Shown here: one piece after another, positions 9,701-18,468 of the stretch
Layout: the number at the start of each line of letters is the position of its first letter
Numbering within the stretch: position 1 is the stretch's first letter
NCBI RefSeq assembly: GCF_009557055.1
Contig: NZ_CP045649.1
Span: forward strand, 4,067,501 to 4,131,500
Length of the DNA: 64,000 nucleotides
Reading direction: 5' to 3'
From: Nocardioides sp. dk884
GTDB taxonomy: Bacteria > Actinomycetota > Actinomycetes > Propionibacteriales > Nocardioidaceae
The notes under the pieces: generated by a model
Seen by the model: the letters and a program-made list of their open reading frames with translations, nothing else
Told to the model about the DNA's origin: nothing
Databases searched by the model: none
Made by a program: the position numbers and the translations under genes

Positions 9701-11314
9701 ATGACCACACCACGTCGAGGCGCGAAACGCCTCAGCACCGGATGGCGGCAGCTCGCCGCAGGAGCGGCCGGTGCGCTGAGCCTGGCCCTGGCCCTCGCCG
9801 CCACGCCCGCGATCGCGCACGACGACGACCACGACGAGCCCGGGGTCACCTCGACCACCGCCGACGGGTGCAGTGCGGCGGAGCGCAAGGAGCTCGCGGC
9901 GCTCGGCGACAACTTCGTCGCCGCCTGCGACATCGCCGGCAACGACTTCTCGACGCTCCGCACCCCCGCACGGGCCCTCAAGCCCGGCGAGACCGACAGC
10001 AGCGACAACCTCTCGCTGATCGCCAACATCCCCAAGCAGGGCGCCTTCGCCGACGTCTCGGCGCTCAACTCCGACCTCGCGTTCAAGGGCAAGTACGCCT
10101 TCGCGGGCAACTACAACGGCTTCATGGTCTACGACATCACCCGGGCCAAGCACCCGCGGATCGTCACCCAGGTCGTCTGCCCGGGCTCGCAGAACGACAT
10201 CTCCGTCTACGGCGACCTGCTGGTGCTCTCGGTGGACTCCAGCCGCAGCGACGACTCCTGCAGCAGCACGCCGCTGACCGCGCAGGACCAGGCCGCCTGG
10301 GAGGGCGTCCGCGTCTTCGACATCAGCGACCCCGAGGCCCCCGAGTACGTCGCCGCGGTCGAGACCGCCTGCGGCTCGCACACCCACACGCTGGCCCCGG
10401 ACAAGCGCGGGCGGAACCTCTTCGTCTACGTCTCCTCCTACTCGCCCAACGCGGCCTTCCCCGACTGCCAGCCGCCGCACGACAAGATCAGCATCGTCAA
10501 GGTGCCGGTCAAGGACCCGGCCACGAGCTCGCTCGTGAACACCCCGGTGCTCTTCCCCGACGGCGGCAACACCGGCGAGGGCTACTCCGCCACGACCAGC
10601 GGCTGCCACGACATCACGGCGTACCCCTCCAAGGACATCGCCGCCGGCGCCTGCATGGGTGACGGGATCCTGCTCGACATCTCCGACCGCGAGAACCCGA
10701 AGGTGATCGAGCAGGTGCGCGACGAGGAGAACTTCGCCTTCTGGCACTCCGCGACCTTCAACAACGCAGCGACCAAGGTCGTCTTCACCGACGAGCTCGG
10801 TGGCGGTGGCGCGCCGACGTGCAACCCGGAGACCGGGCGCACCAAGGGTGCCAATGCGATCTACGACATCACCCGCACCAAGAAGGGCAACAAGAAGGGC
10901 AAGGCGGGCAAGGTCCGCTGGGGCACCCCGCAGCTGGAGTTCCGCAGCTACTACAAGATTCCGCGTCCGCAGGCCGCGACCGAGAACTGCGTGGCCCACA
11001 ACGGCTCGCTGATCCCGGTCAAGGGCAAGGACATCATGGTCCAGGCCTGGTACCAGGGCGGGATCTCGGTCTTCGACTTCACCAACTCCCGCAAGCCGAA
11101 GGAGATCGCCTGGTTCGACCGGGGCCCGATCTCCGACACCGAGCTGGTCCTCGGCGGATCGTGGTCGGCGTACTGGTACAACGGCCGCATCTACAGCAAC
11201 GACATCCAGAAGGGCTTCGACGTCCTCGAGCTCGATGACGCTCGCGTCCGCAGCGCGAAGAAGGTCCGCATGGACATCTTCAACCCGCAGTCGCAGCCCT
11301 ACTACAACAACTGA
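9701..11314 (+). CDS. Secreted LVIVD-repeat (beta-propeller-like) protein
   Basis: Exported protein of 537 residues with a Sec signal (1-39, cleavage near AIA before HDDDHDE). The body has repeated blade-like strands ending in phrases such as 'VYDITRAKHPRIV', 'VFDISDPEAPEYV', 'LLDISDRENPKVI' and 'VFDFTNSRKPKEI', the LVIVD pattern. Several Cys pairs suggest disulfides. The His/Asp-rich mature N-terminus could bind metal (inference). GAAAGG precedes ATG 9701. It shares a 158-base divergent promoter region with the DUF305 lipoprotein gene, so the two may be co-regulated. No enzymatic residues were recognised. Confidence 0.8.
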   Translation: MTTPRRGAKRLSTGWRQLAAGAAGALSLALALAATPAIAHDDDHDEPGVTSTTADGCSAAERKELAALGDNFVAACDIAGNDFSTLRTPARALKPGETDSSDNLSLIANIPKQGAFADVSALNSDLAFKGKYAFAGNYNGFMVYDITRAKHPRIVTQVVCPGSQNDISVYGDLLVLSVDSSRSDDSCSSTPLTAQDQAAWEGVRVFDISDPEAPEYVAAVETACGSHTHTLAPDKRGRNLFVYVSSYSPNAAFPDCQPPHDKISIVKVPVKDPATSSLVNTPVLFPDGGNTGEGYSATTSGCHDITAYPSKDIAAGACMGDGILLDISDRENPKVIEQVRDEENFAFWHSATFNNAATKVVFTDELGGGGAPTCNPETGRTKGANAIYDITRTKKGNKKGKAGKVRWGTPQLEFRSYYKIPRPQAATENCVAHNGSLIPVKGKDIMVQAWYQGGISVFDFTNSRKPKEIAWFDRGPISDTELVLGGSWSAYWYNGRIYSNDIQKGFDVLELDDARVRSAKKVRMDIFNPQSQPYYNN

Positions 11315-11332
11315 CCCCAGCGTTCGACCCGG

Positions 11333-11368
11333 CCGGGCCGGCGTCCCCTCACGGGGGCGCCGGCCCGG
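11333..11368 (+). terminator. Strong hairpin after the LVIVD gene
   Basis: Arms 11333-11348 and 11353-11368 pair over 16 positions (one T-G wobble) around a TCAC loop, 19 bases after the stop codon. No T-run follows, as is common for actinobacterial terminators. It may also serve the convergent small gene downstream. Confidence 0.75.
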
Positions 11369-11395
11369 TGCCGTGTCCGCTCAGGTGGCGTCGGC

Positions 11396-11668
11396 TCAGG
11401 AGTAGCGGTGCGACTTCGCGGCGTGCCCCTGCTCGCGGGTGCAGGTGCGACCGCTCATGTTGCGGTGCCCGCACAGCTCGGTCGCCGCGTCGGCGGCGGG
11501 CGCCTCGGCCGCCTTGGCGCCGCGCTTGGTGTCCTTGGCCGGAGCAGCCTTCGTCGCCTTCGTGGGGGTGGCCGCCGGGCGCCGGGCGGTCGTGCCGCTC
11601 CCGGCCGCCTTCTGGGCTGCCTCGTACTTCGCCTCGCGCATCGCTCGCAGCGCGTCCATCTTGCTCAT
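11396..11668 (-). CDS. Small basic protein with Ala/Lys-rich middle and Cys/His C-terminal motif
   Basis: Function not recognised. The 90-residue product begins with an amphipathic helix (MSKMDALRAMREAKYEAAQ), continues with a low-complexity Ala/Lys/Pro/Thr segment reminiscent of histone-like tails, and ends with a compact motif CGHRNMSGRTC...H..SHRY. The spacing of Cys and His could make a small zinc site (inference). The ordered ends around a disordered middle argue that it is a real protein rather than a spurious frame. It lies convergent with the LVIVD gene. Confidence 0.65.
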   Translation of the reverse strand: MSKMDALRAMREAKYEAAQKAAGSGTTARRPAATPTKATKAAPAKDTKRGAKAAEAPAADAATELCGHRNMSGRTCTREQGHAAKSHRYS

Positions 11669-11754
11669 CGTCGCCTCACGTGCTGAGCCTAGGCCTCGCC
11701 ACCGACATCGCCGGTGCCGGGCTGTGGGCGGCGCCCCCTTGCTTGGATGGGCAC

Positions 11755-12498
11755 ATGACGCAGCGCGGCACGATCCTCACCCTGGGCGGCGGCGGGTTCT
11801 CCATGCCGGAGGTCCGTCCCGACCCCGACAGCCCGTCCCCGCTCGACGACCTGGTGCTCGCGCAGGTCCCGCGACCCCGGGGTGCCGGCGGCGTGCCGCG
11901 GGTCTGCTTCGTGCCGACCGCGAGCGGCGACTCCCCGGAGTACGCCGACCGCTTCCACGCCGCCTTCGCCGGGCGCGCGGAGACCAGCACCCTGGCGCTG
12001 TTCCGCCTCGGCGAGCTCGAGGGCCGCAGCCTGCGCGAGCACGTGCTGCACCAGGACGTGCTGTACGTCGGCGGCGGCTCGACGGCGAACCTGCTCGCCC
12101 TGTGGCGCCTGCACGGCCTGGACGCCGTGCTGCGCGAGGCGCTGGCGGCGGGGGTGGTGGTGGCGGGGGTCAGCGCCGGCATGAACTGCTGGTTCGAGGG
12201 CTCCTCGACCGACTCCTTCGGTCCCCTCGCGCCACTGCCGGACGGGCTCGGGCTGCTGCCGGGCTCGGCCTGCCCGCACTACGACGGGGAGGCCGAGCGT
12301 CAGGAGTCCTTCCGGACCTTCGTCGGGTCGGGCGCCCTGCCCGCGGGCTGGGCGCTCGACGACGGCGTCGCCCTGCACTGGCGCGACGGCGAGCTGGTCG
12401 AGGCGGTCTCCGAGCGCCCCGGCGGCCGGGCCCTACGGGTCCGCCCCGACGGCGCGGGTGGCGCGGTCGAGGAGCCGCTCGCCGTACGGCTGCTGTGA
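11755..12498 (+). CDS. Peptidase E-like serine peptidase (family S51)
   Basis: Cytoplasmic peptidase of 247 residues, related to dipeptidase E, which hydrolyses Asp-X dipeptides; the actual substrate is unknown. The class-I-glutaminase-like fold is evident from 'ILTLGGGGFSM' at the N-terminus, 'YVGGGSTANLLALW' (about 104-117), and the nucleophile elbow GVSAGMNCW with Ser140. His178 in PHYD is conserved. ATG 11755 was chosen over frames opening further upstream because the family starts right at the first beta strand. It stands alone. Confidence 0.85.
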   Translation: MTQRGTILTLGGGGFSMPEVRPDPDSPSPLDDLVLAQVPRPRGAGGVPRVCFVPTASGDSPEYADRFHAAFAGRAETSTLALFRLGELEGRSLREHVLHQDVLYVGGGSTANLLALWRLHGLDAVLREALAAGVVVAGVSAGMNCWFEGSSTDSFGPLAPLPDGLGLLPGSACPHYDGEAERQESFRTFVGSGALPAGWALDDGVALHWRDGELVEAVSERPGGRALRVRPDGAGGAVEEPLAVRLL

Positions 12499-12551
12499 GG
12501 CGAGGCCCCGGAATCAGCTGTAACGCCTGGTCGCCCAGGGAGCGGGTCCGG

Positions 12552-13787
12552 TCAGGCCGCCTTCGCCAGCTTGCGCTCCTGCTGCTGCAGGCGGGCCTGG
12601 GCGGCGCGGCGGACCTTGGCGCCCTTGGTGCTCATCGCCCAGAGCAGCTTCAGCTGCTGCGGGGCGTTCTTGACGTTGGTGGTGGCCAGCCAGCCGTTGG
12701 GCAGCGAGAGCCGGACCGCCTTGTGCCAGGCGCTCGCGACCTGAACGGGCAGCGGGGCCTCGTGGTAGTTCAGCTCGTACTTCGCGAACAGCGCCTTCAC
12801 CTTGGGCGCGATCTCGGCGTACCGGTTGGACGGCAGGTCCGGGAACAGGTGGTGCTCGATCTGGTGGGAGAGGTTGCCGGTCATCACGTGCATGGCCTTG
12901 GAGCCGGAGATGTTGGCCGAGCCCAGCATCTGGCGCACGTACCACTCGCCGCGGGTCTCCTTCTCCGGGATCGACTTCTTCTCGAAGGTCTCGACGCCCT
13001 CGGGGAAGTGGCCGCACATGATCACCGAGTGCGACCACAGGTTGCGCACCAGGTTGGCGGTGAAGTTCGCGGCCAGGGTCGGCACGAACGAGCCGGTCGG
13101 GATCGACATCGCCGGGTGCACGAGGTAGTCCTTCGTGGCCTGCTTGCGGATCTTGCGCAGCGTGTTCTTGGCGTTCTTCTTGAACGTCTCGCTGCGGCGC
13201 TCCTTGGGGATGCGCAGGTTCTTGCCGAGCTCGAGGTCGTAGGCGGCGATGCCGTACTCGAAGAAGCAGGCGTTGATGAAGTTCAACAGCGGCTGGGCGA
13301 GGTACATCGGGTGCCAGCGCTGGTCCTCGTCCATGCGCATGATGCCCCAGCCGAGGTCGTTGTCCTTGCCCACGATGTTGGTGTAGGTGTGGTGGACCTC
13401 GTTGTGGCTGTGCTTCCAGCCCTCCGCGGTGGAGGCGTTGTCCCACTCCCAGGTCGTGGAGTGGATCTTGGGGTCGCGCATCCAGTCCCACTGCCCGTGC
13501 ATGACGTTGTGGCCGATCTCCATGTTCTCGAGGATCTTGGCCACGCTCAGCCCGACGGTGCCGGCCACCCACGCGGGCGGGAAGGCACTGGCGAGCAGCA
13601 CCGCACGACTGCCGAGCTCGAGGCGGCGCTGGAAGGCCACCATGCCGCGGATGTACGCCGCGTCGCTCTCGCCGCGTGCCTCGAGGATGTCCTGGCGGAT
13701 CGCGTCGAGCTCGCGCCCGATGTCCTCGATGTCCTCGGGGCTCAGGTGGGCGATCGGGTTGACGGGCTTCTTGGTGATGGCGGTCAT
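12552..13787 (-). CDS. Fatty-acid (acyl-CoA) desaturase, DesA3-like
   Basis: Membrane di-iron desaturase of 411 residues that would introduce a cis double bond, probably delta-9, into stearoyl/palmitoyl-CoA. All three histidine boxes are present: HNVMH (93-97), HNEVHH (128-133) and HQIEHH (308-313). Hydrophobic helices occur around 60-85 and 165-180. ATG 13787 has GAGGAG upstream. The gene is 47 bases downstream of a ferredoxin-type reductase gene in the same direction, the arrangement of the mycobacterial Rv3229c/Rv3230c stearoyl-CoA desaturase pair. The basic, Gln/Lys-rich C-terminal tail (about 370-411) lacks histidine boxes. Confidence 0.9.
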   Translation of the reverse strand: MTAITKKPVNPIAHLSPEDIEDIGRELDAIRQDILEARGESDAAYIRGMVAFQRRLELGSRAVLLASAFPPAWVAGTVGLSVAKILENMEIGHNVMHGQWDWMRDPKIHSTTWEWDNASTAEGWKHSHNEVHHTYTNIVGKDNDLGWGIMRMDEDQRWHPMYLAQPLLNFINACFFEYGIAAYDLELGKNLRIPKERRSETFKKNAKNTLRKIRKQATKDYLVHPAMSIPTGSFVPTLAANFTANLVRNLWSHSVIMCGHFPEGVETFEKKSIPEKETRGEWYVRQMLGSANISGSKAMHVMTGNLSHQIEHHLFPDLPSNRYAEIAPKVKALFAKYELNYHEAPLPVQVASAWHKAVRLSLPNGWLATTNVKNAPQQLKLLWAMSTKGAKVRRAAQARLQQQERKLAKAA

Positions 13788-13834
13788 CGCGGGACTCCTC
13801 GCAGTGGAGATCGTGTGGAGGTCGGGGGGAACGG

Positions 13835-14944
13835 TCAGTGGTCGATGTGGCAGGCGCCGGCAGCGGCACTGATGCAGGTCTGGATGCGGACGCCGTCGCC
13901 GGGGGCGGCGGTGGTCACCTCGCCGTTGCGCAGGTCGCGCACGGCGCCCTCGCGCAGCGGCAGCACGCAGCCGAAGCAGATGCCCATGCGGCACCCGCTC
14001 GGCATCAGCACGCCGGCGTCCTCGGCGGCGTCGAGGATCGTGGTGGCACCGTCCATCTCGACGGTGGTCCCGGAGCCGGCGAAGACGACCGAGCCGCCCT
14101 CCCCGGGGGTGATCAGCTCGGTGCGGAAGCGCTCCACGGCCAGCGGCAGACCGAGCGCCTCGTGGTGCTCGGCCAGCGCGTCGAGGAGCCCCGCCGGCCC
14201 GCAGGCGTACGTCGTGCGCTCGGCGAGGTCGGGGACCAGGGCGGCCAGCCCGCGCTCGGGGTGGTCGACCTCGAGGCGACCGGTGACGGTGGTGTGCAGC
14301 TCGACGAGGCGGATCAGGCCACGGTCGGCGTACCCGCGCAGCTCGGCACCGAACAGCACCGCGTCGCGGGTCTGCGCCGAGTGCAGCAGCACGATGTCGG
14401 CGCGCACCGGCTCGGCGCGCGAGAACAGGTTGCGCAGCATGCCGATGACCGGGGTGATGCCCGAGCCGGCGGTGACCAGCAGCAGCTTGGCCGGGGCCGG
14501 GTCGCCGAGCACGAAGTCGCCCTCGGCCTGGCCGAGCTGGAGCATCGTGCCGGGACGCATCCGGTGCACCAGGTGGGTGGAGACCGCGCCGCCGTCGATC
14601 GCCTTGACGGTGATCGAGATGCAGCCGTCGGCGCGGGGACCGTGGGTCAGCGAGTAGGTGCGCCACAGGCGTACGCCGTCGACCTCGACGCCGACGCGCA
14701 CGAACTGCCCGGGCTGGTGCCCGGCCCAGTCCTTGCCCGGCTTGATCAGCAGGGTCGCGGACCCGGCGGTCTCGGGGCGGACCTCGACGACCTTGCCGCG
14801 CAGCGGCGCCCCCGCGCGCAGCGGGTGGAAGACGTCGAGGACGTCGTCGAGCTCGAGCGGCGTGACAGCGGCCTCGGCGACTCGTCGCAGCGTCCCGCGC
14901 AGGGACCTGGTGCGAGCCGTGCTGGGGTCGGTGAGACTGGCCAT
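13835..14944 (-). CDS. Ferredoxin reductase partner of the desaturase (FAD/NAD(P)H plus 2Fe-2S)
   Basis: Soluble electron-transfer protein of 369 residues. The FAD-binding motif RTYSLT (95-100), the NAD(P)H-binding turn GSGITPVIGML (160-170), the 'YACGP' nicotinamide loop (247-250), and a C-terminal plant-type ferredoxin with cluster ligands Cys318, Cys323, Cys326 and Cys357 occur in that order. It resembles mycobacterial Rv3230c, which passes electrons from NADPH to DesA3. ATG 14944 gives the short N-terminus expected. The first gene of the two-gene operon with the desaturase, it is divergent from the fasciclin gene over 216 bases. Confidence 0.9.
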   Translation of the reverse strand: MASLTDPSTARTRSLRGTLRRVAEAAVTPLELDDVLDVFHPLRAGAPLRGKVVEVRPETAGSATLLIKPGKDWAGHQPGQFVRVGVEVDGVRLWRTYSLTHGPRADGCISITVKAIDGGAVSTHLVHRMRPGTMLQLGQAEGDFVLGDPAPAKLLLVTAGSGITPVIGMLRNLFSRAEPVRADIVLLHSAQTRDAVLFGAELRGYADRGLIRLVELHTTVTGRLEVDHPERGLAALVPDLAERTTYACGPAGLLDALAEHHEALGLPLAVERFRTELITPGEGGSVVFAGSGTTVEMDGATTILDAAEDAGVLMPSGCRMGICFGCVLPLREGAVRDLRNGEVTTAAPGDGVRIQTCISAAAGACHIDH

Positions 14945-15160
14945 GCTCCCATCCTGCGCGACGACAGGGCGCAAAGTCCTGTACCTCTCACGTGAAGCTA
15001 GACCGGTTTCTTGTTCGGTGCGCACAATGTTGCGTGAATCACGCCGAAGTCCCATCCGCGGCTGCCGCGGCCCCGAACAACTCGTGCACCACCGCGGTGG
15101 CCGACCGGACCGGTCGGGCCCCGCGCCCCCATGCACCGACAACGGAGGGACCTAGCACCC

Positions 15161-15826
15161 ATGAAGCGCACCGTCTCCACCACGCTGAAGCTCGCCCTGA
15201 GCGGCGCGGTCACCGCTGCACTCGCCAGCACCGCCGTGATGCCCGCCGCCCAGGCGGACACCACGGCCGACCGCAAGGCCGGCAACAAGAGCCTGGCCAA
15301 GGTGCTCGCCGCCGACGGCACGAAGTTCGACAAGAACTGGAAGGACTTCGACATCCTCGAGAAGGGCGTGCTCGCCGTCCTCGACGCCAAGCCGGACAGC
15401 CCGGTCGCACTGCTCACCCAGGGCGGCAAGCGGGCCACCGCGTTCCTGCCGACCGACGCGGCGTTCCGGTCGCTCGTCAAGGACATCGGCGGCTCGGCAC
15501 CCAAGACCGAGCGGGCGACGTTCAACGCCCTCGCCTCGGTGGCCGACGTGGACACCCTCGAGTCCGTGCTGCTCTACCACGTGGTCGCGGGCAAGACCCT
15601 GACCAGCAAGAAGGTCCTCGCCTCCGACGGCGCCAAGGTCACCACCGCCCTCGGCCAGACGATCAAAATCAACGTCAAGGGCAAGGGCAAGAAGACCAAG
15701 GTCTACCTCGTCGACCTCGACAAGAGCGACGCCAACCCGCAGGTGGTCACGCTCGACATCAACAAGGGCAACAAGCAGATCGGCCACGGCATCAACCGGG
15801 TCCTGCGCCCGATCGACCTGCCCTGA
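15161..15826 (+). CDS. Secreted fasciclin (FAS1) domain protein
   Basis: Exported adhesion-type protein of 221 residues. The Sec signal covers 1-32 (cleavage after AQA). One FAS1 domain fills the rest, with the H1-like phrase ATAFLPTDAAFRSLV and the H2-like phrase LLYHVVAG. FAS1 domains mediate surface adhesion. Near the C-terminus the usual strand is replaced by a Lys/Gly-rich stretch (KINVKGKGKKTKVYLVD). GGAGGGA lies upstream of ATG 15161. A strong hairpin follows the stop. Confidence 0.88.
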   Translation: MKRTVSTTLKLALSGAVTAALASTAVMPAAQADTTADRKAGNKSLAKVLAADGTKFDKNWKDFDILEKGVLAVLDAKPDSPVALLTQGGKRATAFLPTDAAFRSLVKDIGGSAPKTERATFNALASVADVDTLESVLLYHVVAGKTLTSKKVLASDGAKVTTALGQTIKINVKGKGKKTKVYLVDLDKSDANPQVVTLDINKGNKQIGHGINRVLRPIDLP

Positions 15827-15833
15827 CCCAGGC

Positions 15834-15865
15834 GCACGGCCGCGACCCCCGGGTCGCGGCCGTGC
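15834..15865 (+). terminator. Perfect 15-bp hairpin after the fasciclin gene
   Basis: Arms 15834-15848 and 15851-15865 are perfectly complementary and very GC-rich, eight bases after the stop codon. This is an intrinsic-type terminator without a T-run. Confidence 0.75.
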
Positions 15866-15902
15866 CGCTGCTCGCCTCCGTTCGGCGGGTACTGGACCTC
15901 TC

Positions 15903-16859
15903 GTGATTTCGCACCGCCGCCCCCGCCCCCTGACCACCGCCCTCCTCACCGCCGCCCTCGCCGCCGCATCCCTGGCCGGCTGCAGCGACTCCGACTCCGA
16001 GGCCGATGCCGGGGACCTCGCCAGCCAGGCGCCGACGCCGACGAGCACCCCGTCCCTGCCGGTGGAGCGCGAGGAGCGCACGCAGGTCGACTCCTACGTC
16101 GCCCTCGGGGACTCCTTCACCGCGGCGCCGCTCATCACCACGCCTCAGGCCGGCAACGGCTGCCTGCGCTCCACGCGCAACTACCCCACCCTGGTCGCGG
16201 AGGCCCTCGACGCGCACCTCGAGGACCGCAGCTGCAGCGGCGCCGAGACCGGCGACCTCACCGGCCCGCAGCGCACCTTCGCCGGCACCGTCCCCGCGCA
16301 GCTGGGCGCCCTCGAGGCCGACACCGACCTGGTGACGATGGGCATCGGCGGCAACGACTTCACGATCTTCGGGACGCTGGTGCGCTGCGTCGAGCTCGGC
16401 GCCGAGGACCCGGACGGGGCGCCGTGCACGACGGCGTACGGCGAGGACGGGGTCGCCGCCCTCGAGCGGCAGGTCGCGCGCATCGGCGACCGGCTCGCCT
16501 CGGCCATCGCCGAGGTCCGCGACCGCGCACCGGACGCCGAGGTCGTGGTGGTCGGCTACCCCCGGGTGATCCCGCCCGCCGCCTCCTGCCCCGAGCTGCT
16601 GCCGCTCGCCTCGGGCGACCGTGCCCTGCTGGCCGGGCTCAACCGTCGCCTCGCCGACGTCGAGCGACGGGTCGCCGGCGAGGCGGAGGTCGCCTACGTC
16701 GACCTGTACGCCGCCAGCAAGGGCCACGACATCTGCTCGGACGAGCCGTGGGTCAACGGCCGCTCGACGGTGCCGGGGATCGGGCTGGCCTACCACCCGC
16801 TCGCCGACGGCCAGCAGGCCGCGGCCCAGCTGGTGCTGGACGCCCTCGAGCAGGACTGA
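15903..16859 (+). CDS. SGNH/GDSL hydrolase lipoprotein
   Basis: Surface esterase/lipase of 318 residues. The lipoprotein signal ends in SLAGC (Cys27), followed by a flexible Ser/Thr/Pro linker to about residue 60. Block I is YVALGDSF with nucleophile Ser71, block III is GIGGNDF with Asn151, and the catalytic His298 lies in HPLADG near the C-terminus; Cys residues fit the disulfide-rich SEST-type subgroup. GTG 15903 has no obvious ribosome site, so a leaderless transcript is possible. Substrate is likely a short or medium ester. Confidence 0.88.
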   Translation: MISHRRPRPLTTALLTAALAAASLAGCSDSDSEADAGDLASQAPTPTSTPSLPVEREERTQVDSYVALGDSFTAAPLITTPQAGNGCLRSTRNYPTLVAEALDAHLEDRSCSGAETGDLTGPQRTFAGTVPAQLGALEADTDLVTMGIGGNDFTIFGTLVRCVELGAEDPDGAPCTTAYGEDGVAALERQVARIGDRLASAIAEVRDRAPDAEVVVVGYPRVIPPAASCPELLPLASGDRALLAGLNRRLADVERRVAGEAEVAYVDLYAASKGHDICSDEPWVNGRSTVPGIGLAYHPLADGQQAAAQLVLDALEQD

Positions 16860-16906
16860 GGAGCGACGCCGTCCTCCTCGCGAAGACGGCACCTGGGCGG
16901 GGCCGC

Positions 16907-18424
16907 TCAGAGATCCCGGTGCACCACCAGGCCGCCGACCACGGTGAGGCCGACGCGGGTGCCGCGCAGCCGCGCAGCGGTCGCGGCGGTGTCGTCGGGG
17001 TCCGGGCCGGTCGCCAGCGGGTCGCGGTCGAGCAGGGCGAGGTCGCCTCGCGAGCCGACGCCGACGCTCGGCTGGCCGTCGACGGACGCAGCGAGCGCCT
17101 CCTGCGGGGTGAGCGCCTGCTCGGGGTGCCACGGCTCGCGCTCGTCGGCGCTGCGGTGCACGGCCGCGGCGATCGCCAGCCACGGGTCGAGCGGCGACAC
17201 CGGGGCGTCGGAGCCCATCGCGAGCTCGACGCCGTCGTCGAGCATCCACCGGAAGGCGAAGCAGCGCTCCGAGCGATCCCCCCAGATCCGCTCGGTGAGG
17301 TCGCGGTCGTCGAGCAGGTGGGCCGGCTGCACGCTCGCGCGCAGGCCGAGCGCGGCCATCCGGGTGACGTCCTCGCGGCGCATCATCTGCGCGTGCTCGA
17401 TCGAGCCGCGGGCGCCGGTCTCGGCGTACGCGCTGAGGGCGTCGGCCGCGGCGGCGTCGCCGATCGCGTGGGTGGCGACCTCGAGGCCCGCCCCGTGCGC
17501 CCGCGCGAGCAGCCTGCGCAGCTCGTCCGGGGACTGGTTGGGCTGACCGGAGGGGTACTCCAGACGGTGCGCGTCGCCGTACGGCTCGCAGCACCAGGCG
17601 GTGCGGGTGTTGAGCGAGCCGTCGCTGATGATCTTCAGCGGACCCATCGTGGCCCGGTCGTCGCAGCCGGGGAGCGGGTCGCCGGTGCGCAGCCCGGCGG
17701 CGATGACGCGCTCCAGCGTCGAGGCGTAGGTCCCCCAGCGCACCCGCAGCCGGTCGCAGCCCTGCGCCCAGCGGGTGGCCCAGTCCTCAGGGGTGCCGCT
17801 GAACTCGAAGTCCACGATCCCGGCGATACCCAGCGCCGCCGCGGCGTCCAGGGCACGCCGGAACGCCGGGGGCGCGGTCTCGCCGTCCCCGCCCAGGGTC
17901 CCCAGGCGCGGGTAGGTCGCGAACCACTCGGTCTCGCGGACCACGGAGTCGCGCACCGGCAGCGCGAGGTGCATGAGCGCCGTGGTGTTGAGCCAGCCGT
18001 GGTGGCCGTCGCCGCTCATCAGCACGACCGGCACGTCGCCGGAGACCGCGTCGAGCTCGGACACGGTGACCTCGCGGTCCCAGGTGCCGGCGCGGTGGCC
18101 CCACCCGATGACCGGCTGCCCGGGCCGCTCGGCGATGCGCGCGCGCACCAGGCCCAGCGCCTCCTCCGGCGAGCGCGCCGAGGACAGGTCCAGGCGCTGG
18201 GAGGCCAGCGTCCACTGGGTCATGTGCAGGTGCTGGTCCCACAGCCCGGGGATCACCCAGCGGCCGTCGGCGTCGATCTCCTCGACGCCCTGGGGGCGCG
18301 CGAGCCCGGGGCCCACGGCGGTGACCGACCCGTGCTCCACGAGCACGTCGACCGGACGGTCGGGCGCTCGCTCGTCCGGTCGCAGCGGCACCGGACGGGC
18401 ATGGCGGATCAGGAGGCTGGTCAC
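16907..18424 (-). CDS. YtcJ-like amidohydrolase (amidohydrolase family 3)
   Basis: Cytoplasmic metal-dependent hydrolase of 505 residues. The N-terminal composite strand region is followed by the metal motif WDQHLH, the mid-barrel lysine region 'GPLKIISDGSL', His motifs THAIGD and EHAQMM, and the catalytic Asp in MGSDAPVSPLDPW; the C-terminus returns to the beta sandwich (RGDLALLD, VGGLVVH). This order is typical of the YtcJ/AtzF-like group that acts on formamides or N-acyl compounds; the natural substrate cannot be told. It overlaps no neighbour. Confidence 0.87.
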   Translation of the reverse strand: MTSLLIRHARPVPLRPDERAPDRPVDVLVEHGSVTAVGPGLARPQGVEEIDADGRWVIPGLWDQHLHMTQWTLASQRLDLSSARSPEEALGLVRARIAERPGQPVIGWGHRAGTWDREVTVSELDAVSGDVPVVLMSGDGHHGWLNTTALMHLALPVRDSVVRETEWFATYPRLGTLGGDGETAPPAFRRALDAAAALGIAGIVDFEFSGTPEDWATRWAQGCDRLRVRWGTYASTLERVIAAGLRTGDPLPGCDDRATMGPLKIISDGSLNTRTAWCCEPYGDAHRLEYPSGQPNQSPDELRRLLARAHGAGLEVATHAIGDAAAADALSAYAETGARGSIEHAQMMRREDVTRMAALGLRASVQPAHLLDDRDLTERIWGDRSERCFAFRWMLDDGVELAMGSDAPVSPLDPWLAIAAAVHRSADEREPWHPEQALTPQEALAASVDGQPSVGVGSRGDLALLDRDPLATGPDPDDTAATAARLRGTRVGLTVVGGLVVHRDL

Positions 18425-18468
18425 ACGAGAAGCGTAGTCACCGGCGCGCCCCCGCTACGGTGACGCCC

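Noticed and set aside
12552..14666. A 704-codon open frame covering the desaturase and the antisense-like part of the reductase gene
   Set aside because: The upstream half is Arg/Pro-rich out-of-frame translation of the reductase gene; the ribosome site and family N-terminus put the desaturase start at 13787.
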